NCBI RefSeq assembly: GCF_004363955.1
Contig: NZ_SNZR01000015.1
Coordinates: 62,001-126,000, forward strand
Reading direction: 5' to 3'
Source of the DNA: Enterovirga rhinocerotis
GTDB taxonomy: Bacteria; Pseudomonadota; Alphaproteobacteria; Rhizobiales; Beijerinckiaceae
DNA: 64,000 nucleotides
The position numbers were made by a program, and so were the translations under genes. Below, piece by piece: positions 54,367 to 62,622 of this stretch (positions are counted from its first letter, which is position 1; every line of letters starts with the position of its first letter). The notes beneath the pieces were generated by a model that worked only from the letters and a program-made list of their open reading frames with translations, was not told the DNA's origin and ran no database searches.

Positions 54367-55572
54367 ATGATCAGGACGATGCTTGCGGCAGCGCTGGCGA
54401 TGGGCCTCGCCGCGACGGCACCCGATGCGCGCGCCCAGCCTCCCGCCGTCAAGATCGGCATCCTCAACGATCAGACCGGGGTCTATTCGGACCATAGCGG
54501 CCTCGGCAGCGTCGTCGCGGCGCAAATGGCGATCGACGAGTTCGTGAAGGCGAATCCGGGCGCCAGGGTCGAGCTCCTCTCGGCGGATCATCTGAACAAG
54601 CCCGACGTCGCCACCTCGATCGCGCGCAAATGGATCGACCAGGACGGCGTGCACCTGATCGCCGACCTTCAGAACTCGGCGATCTCCCTGGCGGTCCAGC
54701 ATCTCGGCAACCAGACGAAGCGCATCACCATCGCGACGAGCTCGGTCACGCCCGATCTCTACGGGAAGGCCTGCTCGCCGACCGGCATCCATTGGGCGAT
54801 GGATCCCTTCGCTCTCGCGATCGGTCCCACGCGCGCGCTCGCAGACAAGAAGAAGTGGTTCTTCCTCACGGTCGATCTCAGCGGCGGCCATCTCTTCGAG
54901 GAGCAGGGCGTCGCGGCGGTGAAGGCGGTCGGCGGCGAGGTCGTCGGGCGCGCGCGCCATCCGCTCGGATCGGCCGACATGTCGTCCTATCTCCTCAACG
55001 CCCAATCGCTCGGCGCGCAGGTCGTCGGGCTGGCCAATGCCGGGCAGGACGCGATCAAGTCGATCAAAGGGGCGAACGAATTCGGCCTCACCGCCGGCGG
55101 GATCAAGGTCGCCCCGCTGCTGTTCCACGATTCCGACATCAAGGCCGTCGGCCTCGATCAGACCGGGGGCATGGTCATCGGCACGAATTACTATTGGGAC
55201 CTGGACGAGGGGAGCCGCGTCTTCGGCCGTGCCTTCTTCGAGCGCACCAAGAAGATGCCGACCGACTATCAGTTCAACATCTATGCGTCGGTGCGGCACT
55301 ACCTGAAGGGCGTCGCTGCCGCGGGCACGGTCGATGCCGACAAGGTGATGGCCAAGATGCGCGAGTTGCCGATCGAACTGTTCGGCGACAAGCGCGGCGC
55401 GCTCAGGCCCGATGGGCGTGTGGTCTACGATACCTACGTCATGCAGGTGAAGACCCCGGCCGAATCGAAGGGCGAGTGGGATCTTCTGAAGCAGATCGGG
55501 CACCTGCCTGCGGACAAGGCCTTCAGGCCGGCGAGCGAAACCGAATGCCCGGCCGCGAAGGCGGCGCGATAA
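54367..55572 (+). CDS. ABC transporter substrate-binding protein (branched-chain type), orphan
   Basis: A periplasmic receptor of 401 residues with a signal peptide (MIRTMLAAALAMGLAATAPDARAQ). The mature start VKIGILNDQTGVYSDHSGLGSVVAAQMAIDEF matches type I amino-acid/aromatic-acid-binding proteins. No LivHMGF genes are adjacent, so it must borrow a transporter encoded elsewhere, or its partners lie outside the locus. GGGAGGGGC precedes the ATG. The four genes downstream form a probable operon with it. Confidence 0.88.
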   Translation: MIRTMLAAALAMGLAATAPDARAQPPAVKIGILNDQTGVYSDHSGLGSVVAAQMAIDEFVKANPGARVELLSADHLNKPDVATSIARKWIDQDGVHLIADLQNSAISLAVQHLGNQTKRITIATSSVTPDLYGKACSPTGIHWAMDPFALAIGPTRALADKKKWFFLTVDLSGGHLFEEQGVAAVKAVGGEVVGRARHPLGSADMSSYLLNAQSLGAQVVGLANAGQDAIKSIKGANEFGLTAGGIKVAPLLFHDSDIKAVGLDQTGGMVIGTNYYWDLDEGSRVFGRAFFERTKKMPTDYQFNIYASVRHYLKGVAAAGTVDADKVMAKMRELPIELFGDKRGALRPDGRVVYDTYVMQVKTPAESKGEWDLLKQIGHLPADKAFRPASETECPAAKAAR

Positions 55573-55587
55573 GGAACAGTTGCGGTC

Positions 55588-56781
55588 ATGTTGTCTGACG
55601 TCCTCGCCGGCCTGAAAGTCGTCGATCTCACCCAGAACGTCGCCGGCCCCTATTGCACGCAGATCCTCGGCGATCTCGGCGCCGAGGTGATCAAGGTCGA
55701 GCGGCCCGGCCGGGGGGACGATACCCGCGACTGGCGCCCGCCCGAGATCGGCGGGCAATCGGCGACCTTCCTCTCGCTCAATCGGAACAAGCGCAGCATC
55801 GCCATCGATGTCGGCAGTCCCGAGGGGATCGAGGTCCTGAAGGCGCTGATCGGCAGCGCCGACATCTTCATCCATTCGATGAAGCCGGGCAGCGCGGAGG
55901 CGCGCGGGCTCGGTGCCGAGGTGCTGCGCGCGGCCCATCCGGGGCTGATCTATTGCGCCATCAGCGCCTTCGGCAGCGTCGGCCCCCTGAGCCGGCTGCC
56001 GGGCTACGATCCCCTGATGCAGGCCTTCACCGGCATCATGAGCACGACCGGCCACGAGGGCGACGATCCCGTCCGGGTCGGCGTCTCGCTGATCGATATG
56101 GGCACCGGGATGTGGGCCGCGCTCGGCATCCTCGCGGCGGCCATGCAGCGCCAGAAGACGGGACAGGGGATGCTCGTCGAGGCGAGCCTGATGGAGACCG
56201 GGATCGCCTGGATGACGGTCTTCGTCGCGGGCTATGTCGCGACGCAGAAGCTGCCGCGGAAGATCGGCTCGGCCATGGCCATGACCGCGCCCTACGAGAC
56301 CTTTCGGTCGCGCGACGGCCACGTCTTCATCGCGGCCGGCAACGACCGCCTCTTCCGCGCCGTCGCCGAGGCCTTCGGCCATCCGGAATGGACGGAGGAC
56401 GAGCGCTTCCGGACCAACCAGGGACGCATCGCCAACCGCGCGGCGCTGCACGATGCGATCGAGGCCGTCACCTCCGCCATGGATGCGAAGGACGCCGTCG
56501 CTGCCCTGCGGCGCGCCGGGGCGCCCTGCAGCGAGTTGCACGATCTCGGGCAGATGATGGCGCATGAGCAGGTCGCGGCGAGCGGCATGATCGCCGAGCT
56601 TCCGCTGCCGGACGCGCCGGACCACCGCGTGGTCGCGCTTCCGGTGAAGGGCGACGGCAAGCGGCCGAATCGCTTCGTCGCGGCGTCGGGGCTCGGCGCC
56701 GATACGGATGCGATCGCGGTCTCGCTCGGCTTCGACGAGGCCACGATCGGACAGATGAAGGCGCGCGGGATCCTCGGCTGA
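55588..56781 (+). CDS. CaiB/BaiF family CoA-transferase
   Basis: A class III CoA-transferase of 397 residues. It opens LKVVDLTQNVAGPYCTQILGDLGAEVIKVERPGRGDDTR, and Asp170 (VSLIDMGTG) is the acyl-carrying residue of this class. It would activate the pathway's carboxylic acid as a CoA thioester, perhaps using a recycled product CoA ester as donor. It starts 16 nt after the receptor gene and is followed by an MmgE/PrpD gene 22 nt on. Confidence 0.92.
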   Translation: MLSDVLAGLKVVDLTQNVAGPYCTQILGDLGAEVIKVERPGRGDDTRDWRPPEIGGQSATFLSLNRNKRSIAIDVGSPEGIEVLKALIGSADIFIHSMKPGSAEARGLGAEVLRAAHPGLIYCAISAFGSVGPLSRLPGYDPLMQAFTGIMSTTGHEGDDPVRVGVSLIDMGTGMWAALGILAAAMQRQKTGQGMLVEASLMETGIAWMTVFVAGYVATQKLPRKIGSAMAMTAPYETFRSRDGHVFIAAGNDRLFRAVAEAFGHPEWTEDERFRTNQGRIANRAALHDAIEAVTSAMDAKDAVAALRRAGAPCSELHDLGQMMAHEQVAASGMIAELPLPDAPDHRVVALPVKGDGKRPNRFVAASGLGADTDAIAVSLGFDEATIGQMKARGILG

Positions 56782-56803
56782 GGGCCGCAAGGGGAGGATG
56801 ATG

Positions 56804-58228
56804 ATGTCGGCTTCGATCGCAGAACGCGAGCCCGCGCTGGCGGTGCCCGATCTCCCGGCGATGGCGCGGCTCGCGCGGTTCGTCGTCCGGGGCGAGGTCG
56901 CGGGCCCGGTACTCGCCAAGGCGGTGCCGATCGTCCTCGACACGCTCGCGGTCACGCTCGCGGGCGGTGCCGAACCCGGCCATGCCCGCCTCGCCGCCTC
57001 GCTCGAACCGCATCCGGGCGGCGTGCCGTCCTTCTGGTCGGGCGCGCGCTACCGCGCGGACGACGCGGCCCTCCTGATCGGGATGGCCAGCCACATCCTC
57101 GATTACGACGACGTTTCCATGCAGGCCGTCTGCCATCCGAGCGCGCCGATCCTGTCGGCGCTGCTGGCGGCGGCCGATCGCGAGGCGACGAGCGGCCGCG
57201 ATCTCCTGGATGCCTTCGTCGTCGGGACGGAGGTCCTGATCCGAACCGGCCAGGCGATGGGCTTTCGCCACTATGCCCTCGGCTTCCATGCGACGGCGAC
57301 GCTCGGCACGCTCGGTGCGACGGCCGCGGTCGCGCGCCTCCGGCGGCTCGACGAGGCGACGACGGCCCATGCCCTCGCCATTGCCGCGAGCTACGCCTCG
57401 GGCCTCAGGGTGAATTTCGGCTCGCTGGTGAAATCGCTCCATGTCGGCATGGCCGCCGCGAACGGCGTCCGGGCGGTCCGGCTCGCCGAGGCGGGGCTCG
57501 AGGGTGCGGCCGAGGCCCTGGACGGCGAAGGCTATCTGAACGCCTTCTCCGGCGGCGAGACGCGCCACTGGCCGGCGAGCCTCGAACTCGGACGACCTTT
57601 CGCGCTCGCCGAGCCCGGCTTCGAGCAGAAGCGCTATCCGTGCTGCTATCTGCTCCACAAGATGATCGAGGCGGCGCTCGGCCTGAGGCGGGAGACGGGG
57701 CTCGATCTCGATTCCGTCGCGGCGATGCGCGTCGACGTTCCGCAGGGCGGCACCAAGCCCCTGATCCATCCCTATCCGAAGAGCGGCCTCAATGCGCTCT
57801 TCAGCGCGCCCTATGCCATCGCGGCGAGCCTTGCGGATGGCCGTATCGACCTCGCGAGCTTCACCGACGAGGCGGTGATGCGCCCGGCGCTCCAGGCCCG
57901 CCTGCGCGACGTGACCGTCGTCGAGGCAGACGCGGCGAGCCGGCACGGCAGCGATGTCGGGCTTGCCCCCGTCACCGTGACGCTGACCCCCGTTTCGGGC
58001 GCCAGCGTCTCGCGCACGGTCGTGCTGCTGCCGGGCTCGGACAAGGACCCGATCACTCCCGATCAGCTCCGCGCCAAATGGGCCGATTGCCTGAAGCGTG
58101 CGGCGCCCCGCGCCGATCAGGCGGGGATCGACGCGCTGTTCGACGAGGGCAGGGGGCTTCCCGCCGCCGCCCGGATCGGCGATTGGCTGGGCGCGGTCAT
58201 CCGGACCGTCGAGGAAGGCCGCGCGTGA
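56804..58228 (+). CDS. MmgE/PrpD family protein
   Basis: A protein of 474 residues related to 2-methylcitrate dehydratase and immune-responsive gene 1 (cis-aconitate decarboxylase). Marks include PIVLDTLAVTLAGGAEPGH, DYDDVSMQAVCHPSAPILSALLA, ASYASGLRVNFGSLVKSLHVGMAA and FEQKRYPCCYLLHKM. A dehydratase, isomerase or decarboxylase reaction on a tricarboxylic or branched dicarboxylic acid is likely. GGGGAGG lies 7 nt before the ATG at 56804; earlier ATGs at 56798 and 56801 are too close. Its stop overlaps the next start (GTGA). Confidence 0.9.
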   Translation: MSASIAEREPALAVPDLPAMARLARFVVRGEVAGPVLAKAVPIVLDTLAVTLAGGAEPGHARLAASLEPHPGGVPSFWSGARYRADDAALLIGMASHILDYDDVSMQAVCHPSAPILSALLAAADREATSGRDLLDAFVVGTEVLIRTGQAMGFRHYALGFHATATLGTLGATAAVARLRRLDEATTAHALAIAASYASGLRVNFGSLVKSLHVGMAAANGVRAVRLAEAGLEGAAEALDGEGYLNAFSGGETRHWPASLELGRPFALAEPGFEQKRYPCCYLLHKMIEAALGLRRETGLDLDSVAAMRVDVPQGGTKPLIHPYPKSGLNALFSAPYAIAASLADGRIDLASFTDEAVMRPALQARLRDVTVVEADAASRHGSDVGLAPVTVTLTPVSGASVSRTVVLLPGSDKDPITPDQLRAKWADCLKRAAPRADQAGIDALFDEGRGLPAAARIGDWLGAVIRTVEEGRA

Positions 58229-59022
58229 CCGATCTGCGTTTCGACACTCTCGCCATCGAGCCCGCCGGCGAGCACGTTCTCGTCGTGCGGATGAACAGGC
58301 CGTCGGCGTCGAATGCGTTGAACACCCAGATGGGGCGCGACCTCGTCCGCTTCTTCGAGGATGTCGCGCTGGATCCCGGCACGCTCCGCTGCCTGATCCT
58401 CACCGGCGCGGGCGAGAAGGCCTTTTGCGCCGGCGGCGACCTCAAGGAGCGGCGCGGGATGACCGACGAGGCCTGGACGCGCCAGCACGTCATCTTCGAG
58501 CGCATGTCGCGGGCGGTGCTCGACTGCCCCGTCCCCGTCATCGCCGCGGTGAACGGTGCCGCCTATGGCGGCGGCTGCGAGATCGCCGCCTGCTGCGATT
58601 TCGTCTACGCCGCCGAAGGGGCACGCTTCGCGCTGACGGAGGTCACGCTCGGCATCATGCCGGGGGCGGGCGGCACGCAGAACCTGCCGCGGGCCATGGG
58701 CGAGCGCCGCGCGAAGGAACTCATCCTGACGGGCCGTCCCTTCACCGCAGCCCAGGCCGAGGCGTGGGGCTTCGTCAACGCGGTCTATCCGGCGGATGCA
58801 TTGCTCCCGGCGGCGACCGAGACCGCCCTGCGCATCGCCGCCAACGCGCCGATCTCGATCCGCCAGGCCAAGCAGGCCATCCATCGCGGCTTGCAGATGT
58901 CGCTGCGCGACGGACTCACCTTCGAGATCGAAGCCTATAACCGCATGGTCCCGACCGAGGACCGGCACGAGGGCGTCCTCGCCTTCAACGAGAAGCGGCC
59001 GCCCAGCTTCCGTGGCAGGTGA
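58225..59022 (+). CDS. enoyl-CoA hydratase
   Basis: A crotonase of 265 residues. Both catalytic glutamates are present, Glu119 (GGGCEIAACCD) and Glu139 (LTEVTLGIMPGAGGTQ), with oxyanion-hole segment GAGEKAFCAGGD. It should hydrate the enoyl-CoA formed from the acid activated by the CoA-transferase. The GTG start overlaps the MmgE/PrpD stop by 4 nt. Confidence 0.93.
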   Translation: MTDLRFDTLAIEPAGEHVLVVRMNRPSASNALNTQMGRDLVRFFEDVALDPGTLRCLILTGAGEKAFCAGGDLKERRGMTDEAWTRQHVIFERMSRAVLDCPVPVIAAVNGAAYGGGCEIAACCDFVYAAEGARFALTEVTLGIMPGAGGTQNLPRAMGERRAKELILTGRPFTAAQAEAWGFVNAVYPADALLPAATETALRIAANAPISIRQAKQAIHRGLQMSLRDGLTFEIEAYNRMVPTEDRHEGVLAFNEKRPPSFRGR

Positions 59023-59089
59023 GAGCCGGTCCACCGGCTTTGCCTCGGTCTCCGGTTGGCGCTACGGGCGGGGCGCGCTAGGGTCGCCG

Positions 59090-59839
59090 GTGTCCTCGAA
59101 CTCGCCTCATCAGACGTCGTCTCCCGTCCGGCATCGCGAACTCGCGGGCGAGTTGATCGACGAACTCGCCAGCGCCCGCTACGCCGTGGGTGCGCGCTAT
59201 CCGACCGAGCAGGAGCTCCAGCGCCGGTTCGGCGTCGGCCGGCATACGGTCCGCGAGGCGTTGAAGATCATGACCGAGCAGGGCCTGCTCGGTCGCCGCC
59301 GGAAGACGGGCACGGTCGTGCTGGCGATGCGGCCGCCATCCACCTACGTCCACACCCTGCGCGATTTCGACGGGCTGTTCGACTTCGCGCATACGACCGA
59401 CCTGCGCGTCCTCCATACGGGGTTCGTCTCCCATCCCCGCATCCTGCCGGCCGACTTGCAGGAGGAGGGTGACGGGCGCTGGTTCCGCGTCGCGGGCATC
59501 CGGTACCGCAAGGGCCAGAGCGAGCCGCTCTGCTGGTCCGAGGTCATGGTCGCGGCCCGCTTCGCGCCGGATCGGGCCGCCGTCGAGGCGGGAGACCGCG
59601 CCATCTACGAGATCACGCTCGAGCGGCACGGGATCAAGCTCGGCCATGTCGAGCAGGACATCTCGGCAGTGCCGCTGCCGGCGACCCTCGCGGCGTCGCT
59701 GGAGGCCGGCGACGTCAGGGCAGGCCTCCTCGTCCGGCGCCGCTACGTGACGCCGACGGGCGAGACGTTCGAGGTTTCGCTGAACACCTATCCCGCCGAC
59801 CGCTATTCGGTCCGCAGCATCCTGCGCAAGCGCGCCTGA
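59090..59839 (+). CDS. GntR family transcriptional regulator, UTRA domain
   Basis: A regulator of 249 residues. The winged helix is HRELAGELIDELASARYAVGARYPTEQELQRRFGVGRHTVREALKIM and the C-terminal UTRA (HutC-type) ligand domain runs from about residue 90 to 245, ending GETFEVSLNTYPADRYS. It follows the catabolic genes in the same direction with 67 nt between, so it may be the local repressor. The start is a GTG at 59090 with a weak ribosome site. Confidence 0.85.
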   Translation: MSSNSPHQTSSPVRHRELAGELIDELASARYAVGARYPTEQELQRRFGVGRHTVREALKIMTEQGLLGRRRKTGTVVLAMRPPSTYVHTLRDFDGLFDFAHTTDLRVLHTGFVSHPRILPADLQEEGDGRWFRVAGIRYRKGQSEPLCWSEVMVAARFAPDRAAVEAGDRAIYEITLERHGIKLGHVEQDISAVPLPATLAASLEAGDVRAGLLVRRRYVTPTGETFEVSLNTYPADRYSVRSILRKRA

Positions 59840-59864
59840 GGGGAGAAGCGATCCGGGCTGCCCG

Positions 59865-60869
59865 TCAGCCCATGATCTGGATGCCCGTCCGCTCGCCGAT
59901 CTCCTTGAAGCGCTTCAATTCGCGTTCGACGATGGCACGGGTCGAGTCGGGCGTGTTGGGGCCTTCCCAGGCGGCCATTCCGGCGGTCACGAAGCGCTCG
60001 CGCGCCGTCTGGTCGGCGAGGGTGGCGGCGCAGGCCTCGTTCAGCATCTTGAGGATGGCCGGCGGCAGACCCGCGGGAGCCTGGACGAGGTAGTAGATAT
60101 CCAGCTCCATCGTCGGCAATCCCGCTTCGACGAAGGTCGGCACGTCCGGAATGGTCGGGAAGCGCTTCGGACTCGTGACTGCGAGCGGGCGCACGAGCCC
60201 ACCCTGGATGAGGCCCGCCGCCGAGCCCAGCGACGCGACGGCCCAGCCGACCTCGCCCTTCGAGACCGCCAGGACCGACGCCGCGCCGCCGCGATAGGGG
60301 ACGTGGCGCGAGGCGTTGCCGCTGCCGATCGCGTGGCGCAGCATCTCGCAGGCAATGTGGGGGATCGAGCCGGCGCCGGAGGTGCCGTAGTCGAGCTTCT
60401 CGGAGCGCGGCGATCGCAGCACCTCGACGGCCTCGGCGACGGTCTTGGCCGGAAAGTCAGGGCTGACGATCAGGACCATGGGCGCCGTGCAGACGGTCCC
60501 GATCCAGTCGAAATCCGTCAGCGGGGCGTATTTCGTCCCGTTCTGATGCATGCTCGGCCAGATGGCGAAGGACGACGATTCCGACAGCAGGAGCGTGTAG
60601 CCGTCGGCCGGCTGGCGCCGCACCCATTCGGCCGCGACCGTCCCGCTCGCGCCGGGCCGGTTCTCGACGATGACGCGCGAGCCGCCGAGGCGCCGCATCA
60701 TGCCATCGGAGACGAGGCGCGCGGAGACCTCCGTCGAACCGCCGGCCGGATATCCGTTGACGAGGCTCACGGGGCGTTCCGGGAACGTCTGGGCCGAGGC
60801 CTGGCGTGGGAGGAATCCGGCGGCGAGGCTCGCCGATCCGAGCGTGAAAAGGCAGTCCCGGCGTCTCAT
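59865..60869 (-). CDS. tripartite tricarboxylate transporter receptor, TctC (Bug) family
   Basis: A periplasmic solute-binding protein of 334 residues. A twin-arginine-like leader (MRRRDCLFTLGSASLAAGF) precedes FPERPVSLVNGYPAGGSTEVSARL, the classical Bug N terminus, followed by VIVENRPGASGTVAAEWV and the DYGTSGAGSIPHIACEM segment. Members bind carboxylates. TctA and TctB membrane genes are absent, as is common for orphan Bug proteins. It converges with the GntR gene and may serve the same acid. GGAG lies about 6 nt before the ATG at 60869; an in-frame ATG at 60875 is the alternative. Confidence 0.9.
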   Translation of the reverse strand: MRRRDCLFTLGSASLAAGFLPRQASAQTFPERPVSLVNGYPAGGSTEVSARLVSDGMMRRLGGSRVIVENRPGASGTVAAEWVRRQPADGYTLLLSESSSFAIWPSMHQNGTKYAPLTDFDWIGTVCTAPMVLIVSPDFPAKTVAEAVEVLRSPRSEKLDYGTSGAGSIPHIACEMLRHAIGSGNASRHVPYRGGAASVLAVSKGEVGWAVASLGSAAGLIQGGLVRPLAVTSPKRFPTIPDVPTFVEAGLPTMELDIYYLVQAPAGLPPAILKMLNEACAATLADQTARERFVTAGMAAWEGPNTPDSTRAIVERELKRFKEIGERTGIQIMG

Positions 60870-61042
60870 CCCCATCTCCGCACATTTCGGCGTTCGTTGT
60901 CGTCGGCTTTAATGTCGAACAAAACGGAGCGACGCAAGCGTCATCCTTCGTACGGAAGGCGGAGGAGACTTGGCTTGCAATCCGATACCGACGCTCTATG
61001 GGAGCGCAGCCGACCGATCCGTGCCGAGATCAGGTCGGCAGC

Positions 61043-61129
61043 GCGGGCGTGGCGGAATTGGTAGACGCAGCGGACTCAAAATCCGCCGTCCTCACGGATA
61101 TGTCGGTTCGAGTCCGACCGCCCGCACCA
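61043..61129 (+). tRNA. tRNA-Leu(CAA)
   Basis: Acceptor strands GCGGGCG (61043-61049) and CGCCCGC (61119-61125) pair fully and CCA is encoded. The D arm is GCG-GAATTGGTAGA-CGC, the anticodon stem GCGGA/TCCGC holds loop CTCAAAA with anticodon CAA (61077-61079). A long variable arm and GGTTCGAGTCC in the T arm confirm a class II leucine tRNA reading UUG. It has no intron, unlike its neighbour 400 nt away. Confidence 0.95.
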
Positions 61130-61214
61130 TCCACGCCTCGCCCCGGTCCGGATCGAAGGCGGGAAGGGTTTCCGCCTGAGCCTGCCGGGCGAGGGAGGAT
61201 TTGCGGGAGACGAC

Positions 61215-61427
61215 ATGCCAGAGGCATCCGCCAAGGGACCGGCGTCCTACTTTCCCTCGATCGAGAAGAGATACGGCAAGCCGATCGCGGAGTGGAAGGC
61301 TCTGGTCCGCGGGCAATATCCGGCCAGGCATTCGGAACTCGTAAGCTACCTCAAGGACCGGCACGGCCTGGGCCACGGGCACGCGAATGCCATCGTCGCT
61401 CACACCCTCGCCGAGGATAAGGCCTGA
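61215..61427 (+). CDS. DUF4287 domain small protein
   Basis: A 70-residue protein that consists almost only of the DUF4287 domain: SYFPSIEKRYGKPIAEWKALV, then HSELVSYLKDRHGLGHGHANAIVAHTL. This small helical domain occurs alone or fused to DUF5655 and its role is unknown. It stands between two tRNA-Leu genes. The ATG at 61215 gives the family's usual start. Confidence 0.85.
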   Translation: MPEASAKGPASYFPSIEKRYGKPIAEWKALVRGQYPARHSELVSYLKDRHGLGHGHANAIVAHTLAEDKA

Positions 61428-61535
61428 GCAAGGTCGGACTTGGCGTCCGGGTCTCGAACGGCTCGGTGGAGATCGCCGCGAGCCAGTCGATTGTCCTTGG
61501 ACGAACGAATCGTGCCGGCTATACGATACCGTCAT

Positions 61536-61828
61536 GCGGGCGTGGCGAAATTGGTAGACGCATCGGACTTGAAGTCATTGAGTGCTCAAGGGGAAACCCT
61601 TGATGCAGAACTGCCCAAATTCGGGGAAACCTTCGCTGGCAATCCCGAGCCAAGCCCCTCTCCGGGGAAGGTGTAGAGACTAGACGGGCAGCACCTAAAG
61701 CCCAGCGCCAGGGTGAAGGGATAGTCCAGACCACGAACGCCGGATCCGGCGGCGGCGAAAGCCGAAGTGGTATGAAAATCCGTGGGGCCGGAAGGCCTGT
61801 GCCGGTTCGAGCCCGGCCGCCCGCACCA
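61536..61828 (+). tRNA. tRNA-Leu(UAA), interrupted by group I intron
   Basis: The 5' exon is 61536-61570 (acceptor GCGGGCG, D arm GCG...CGC, ending CGGACTT) and the 3' exon is 61775-61828 (starts AAAATCCG, variable arm, T arm CCGGTTCGAGCCCGG, acceptor CGCCCGC, encoded CCA). Joining them gives an anticodon loop CTTAAAA with anticodon UAA, split after its first base, and an 89-nt leucine tRNA. Read without splicing the loop would be CTTGAAG, which looks like a serine anticodon but lacks the rest of the stem. The split position is the one used by the classic cyanobacterial and plastid tRNA-Leu(UAA) introns. Confidence 0.93.
61571..61774 (+). ncRNA. group I self-splicing intron in tRNA-Leu(UAA)
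   Basis: The intron is 204 nt with no ORF. P1: exon CUU pairs with GAG of the guide GAGU (61580-61583), placing a U-G wobble at the splice site. P2: UCAAGGG-GAAA-CCCUUGA (61586-61603). P3: CUGCCC (61611-61616) with GGGCAG (61686-61691). P4: UUCGGG (61620-61625) with CCCGAG (61644-61649). P7: GACUA (61678-61682) with UAGUC (61722-61726). A 3' domain with GGC-GAAA-GCC follows and the terminal G is 61774. The core wording (GAAGGUGUAGAGACUAGACGG, and GAGCCAAG) closely matches my memory of the Azoarcus tRNA-Ile intron, class IC3. It should splice with a guanosine cofactor and no protein. Confidence 0.93.
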
Positions 61829-61941
61829 TGTTACGGCCCGAGCGGTGCCGCCTGCCTGGGCGTCGCTGGCCGCCTTGCGCCCAACCAAGACACGTCCTCC
61901 GCGGGCTGCTAGAAGCCCTGCCGACAGAACCGGGTGAGACC

Positions 61942-62622
61942 ATGCTCCGCGCCACCGCCGTCCTCCGCCGCGCCGCCGTCAAGGCGGAGCGGGTCTTCGA
62001 TACGCTGACGCTCGATCACGAAGGCCGCCGCCTTCAGGGAGGGGCGTTGACGTCGGATGGCGGGCTCGAGGTCATGCTCGATCTCGACCGCACGACCGTC
62101 CTCGACGATGGCGATGCGGTGAAACTGGAGGACGGGCGGCTCGTCCGGATCAAGGCCGCTTCGGAGCGGCTGATCGAGATCCGGACGGACAACCCGGCGC
62201 GCCTGATGAAGGTGGCCTGGCATATCGGCAATCGGCACGTTCCCACCGAGATCACCGACGACGCTCTCTATGTCGGCCATGATGGGGGCCTGCTGGAGCT
62301 GGTGCGAGGTCTCGGCGCCAAGGCGCAGGAGGTCGAGCGCCCGTTCCGGCCCGAGCGCGAGGCCGGCGGCCATGCGCATCACCACGATCACGGGCATCAC
62401 GATCACGATCACGATCACGGTCCCGGCTGTGGCTGCGGCCATGATCATCATCACGACCATCATCATGGGCACGATCACGGGCATGCGCATGGCGGTGGTC
62501 ATGCTCACGCTCACGCTCACGCTCACTCGCACGATCACTCCCATGGTCACGATCACGGGCATGATCACGGGCATCACCATCACGACCATTCCCATGAGGG
62601 GCACGGTCCGCGTCGGGCGTGA
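61942..62622 (+). CDS. ureE: urease accessory protein UreE, His-rich C terminus
   Basis: A nickel metallochaperone of 226 residues for urease assembly. The N-terminal UreE domain (about residues 1-140) has LTLDHEGRRLQGGALTSDGGLEVMLDLDRTTVLDDGDAV and the nickel-binding His in VAWHIGNRHVPTEI. The tail from about residue 143 to 226 holds roughly 40 histidines in HDHGH-type repeats plus a GCGCG pair, far more than the six-residue-scale tail of Klebsiella UreE. No other urease gene is in the window. The ATG at 61942 follows GGGTGAGACC. Confidence 0.93.
   Translation: MLRATAVLRRAAVKAERVFDTLTLDHEGRRLQGGALTSDGGLEVMLDLDRTTVLDDGDAVKLEDGRLVRIKAASERLIEIRTDNPARLMKVAWHIGNRHVPTEITDDALYVGHDGGLLELVRGLGAKAQEVERPFRPEREAGGHAHHHDHGHHDHDHDHGPGCGCGHDHHHDHHHGHDHGHAHGGGHAHAHAHAHSHDHSHGHDHGHDHGHHHHDHSHEGHGPRRA

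Noticed and set aside
60912-61080. Short basic coding frame running into tRNA-Leu(CAA)
   Set aside because: It reads through the 5' half of the tRNA gene and has no homology or ribosome site.
61561-61600. tRNA-Ser(UGA)-like reading of the second tRNA
   Set aside because: The unspliced loop CTTGAAG is not closed by a matching anticodon stem. The stem partner is found only after the intron, and it gives Leu(UAA).
62370-62610. Short tandem repeats suggestive of a CRISPR or satellite array
   Set aside because: The triplet-based repeats encode the His-rich tail of UreE in frame. Unit length is far below CRISPR repeats and there are no unique spacers.
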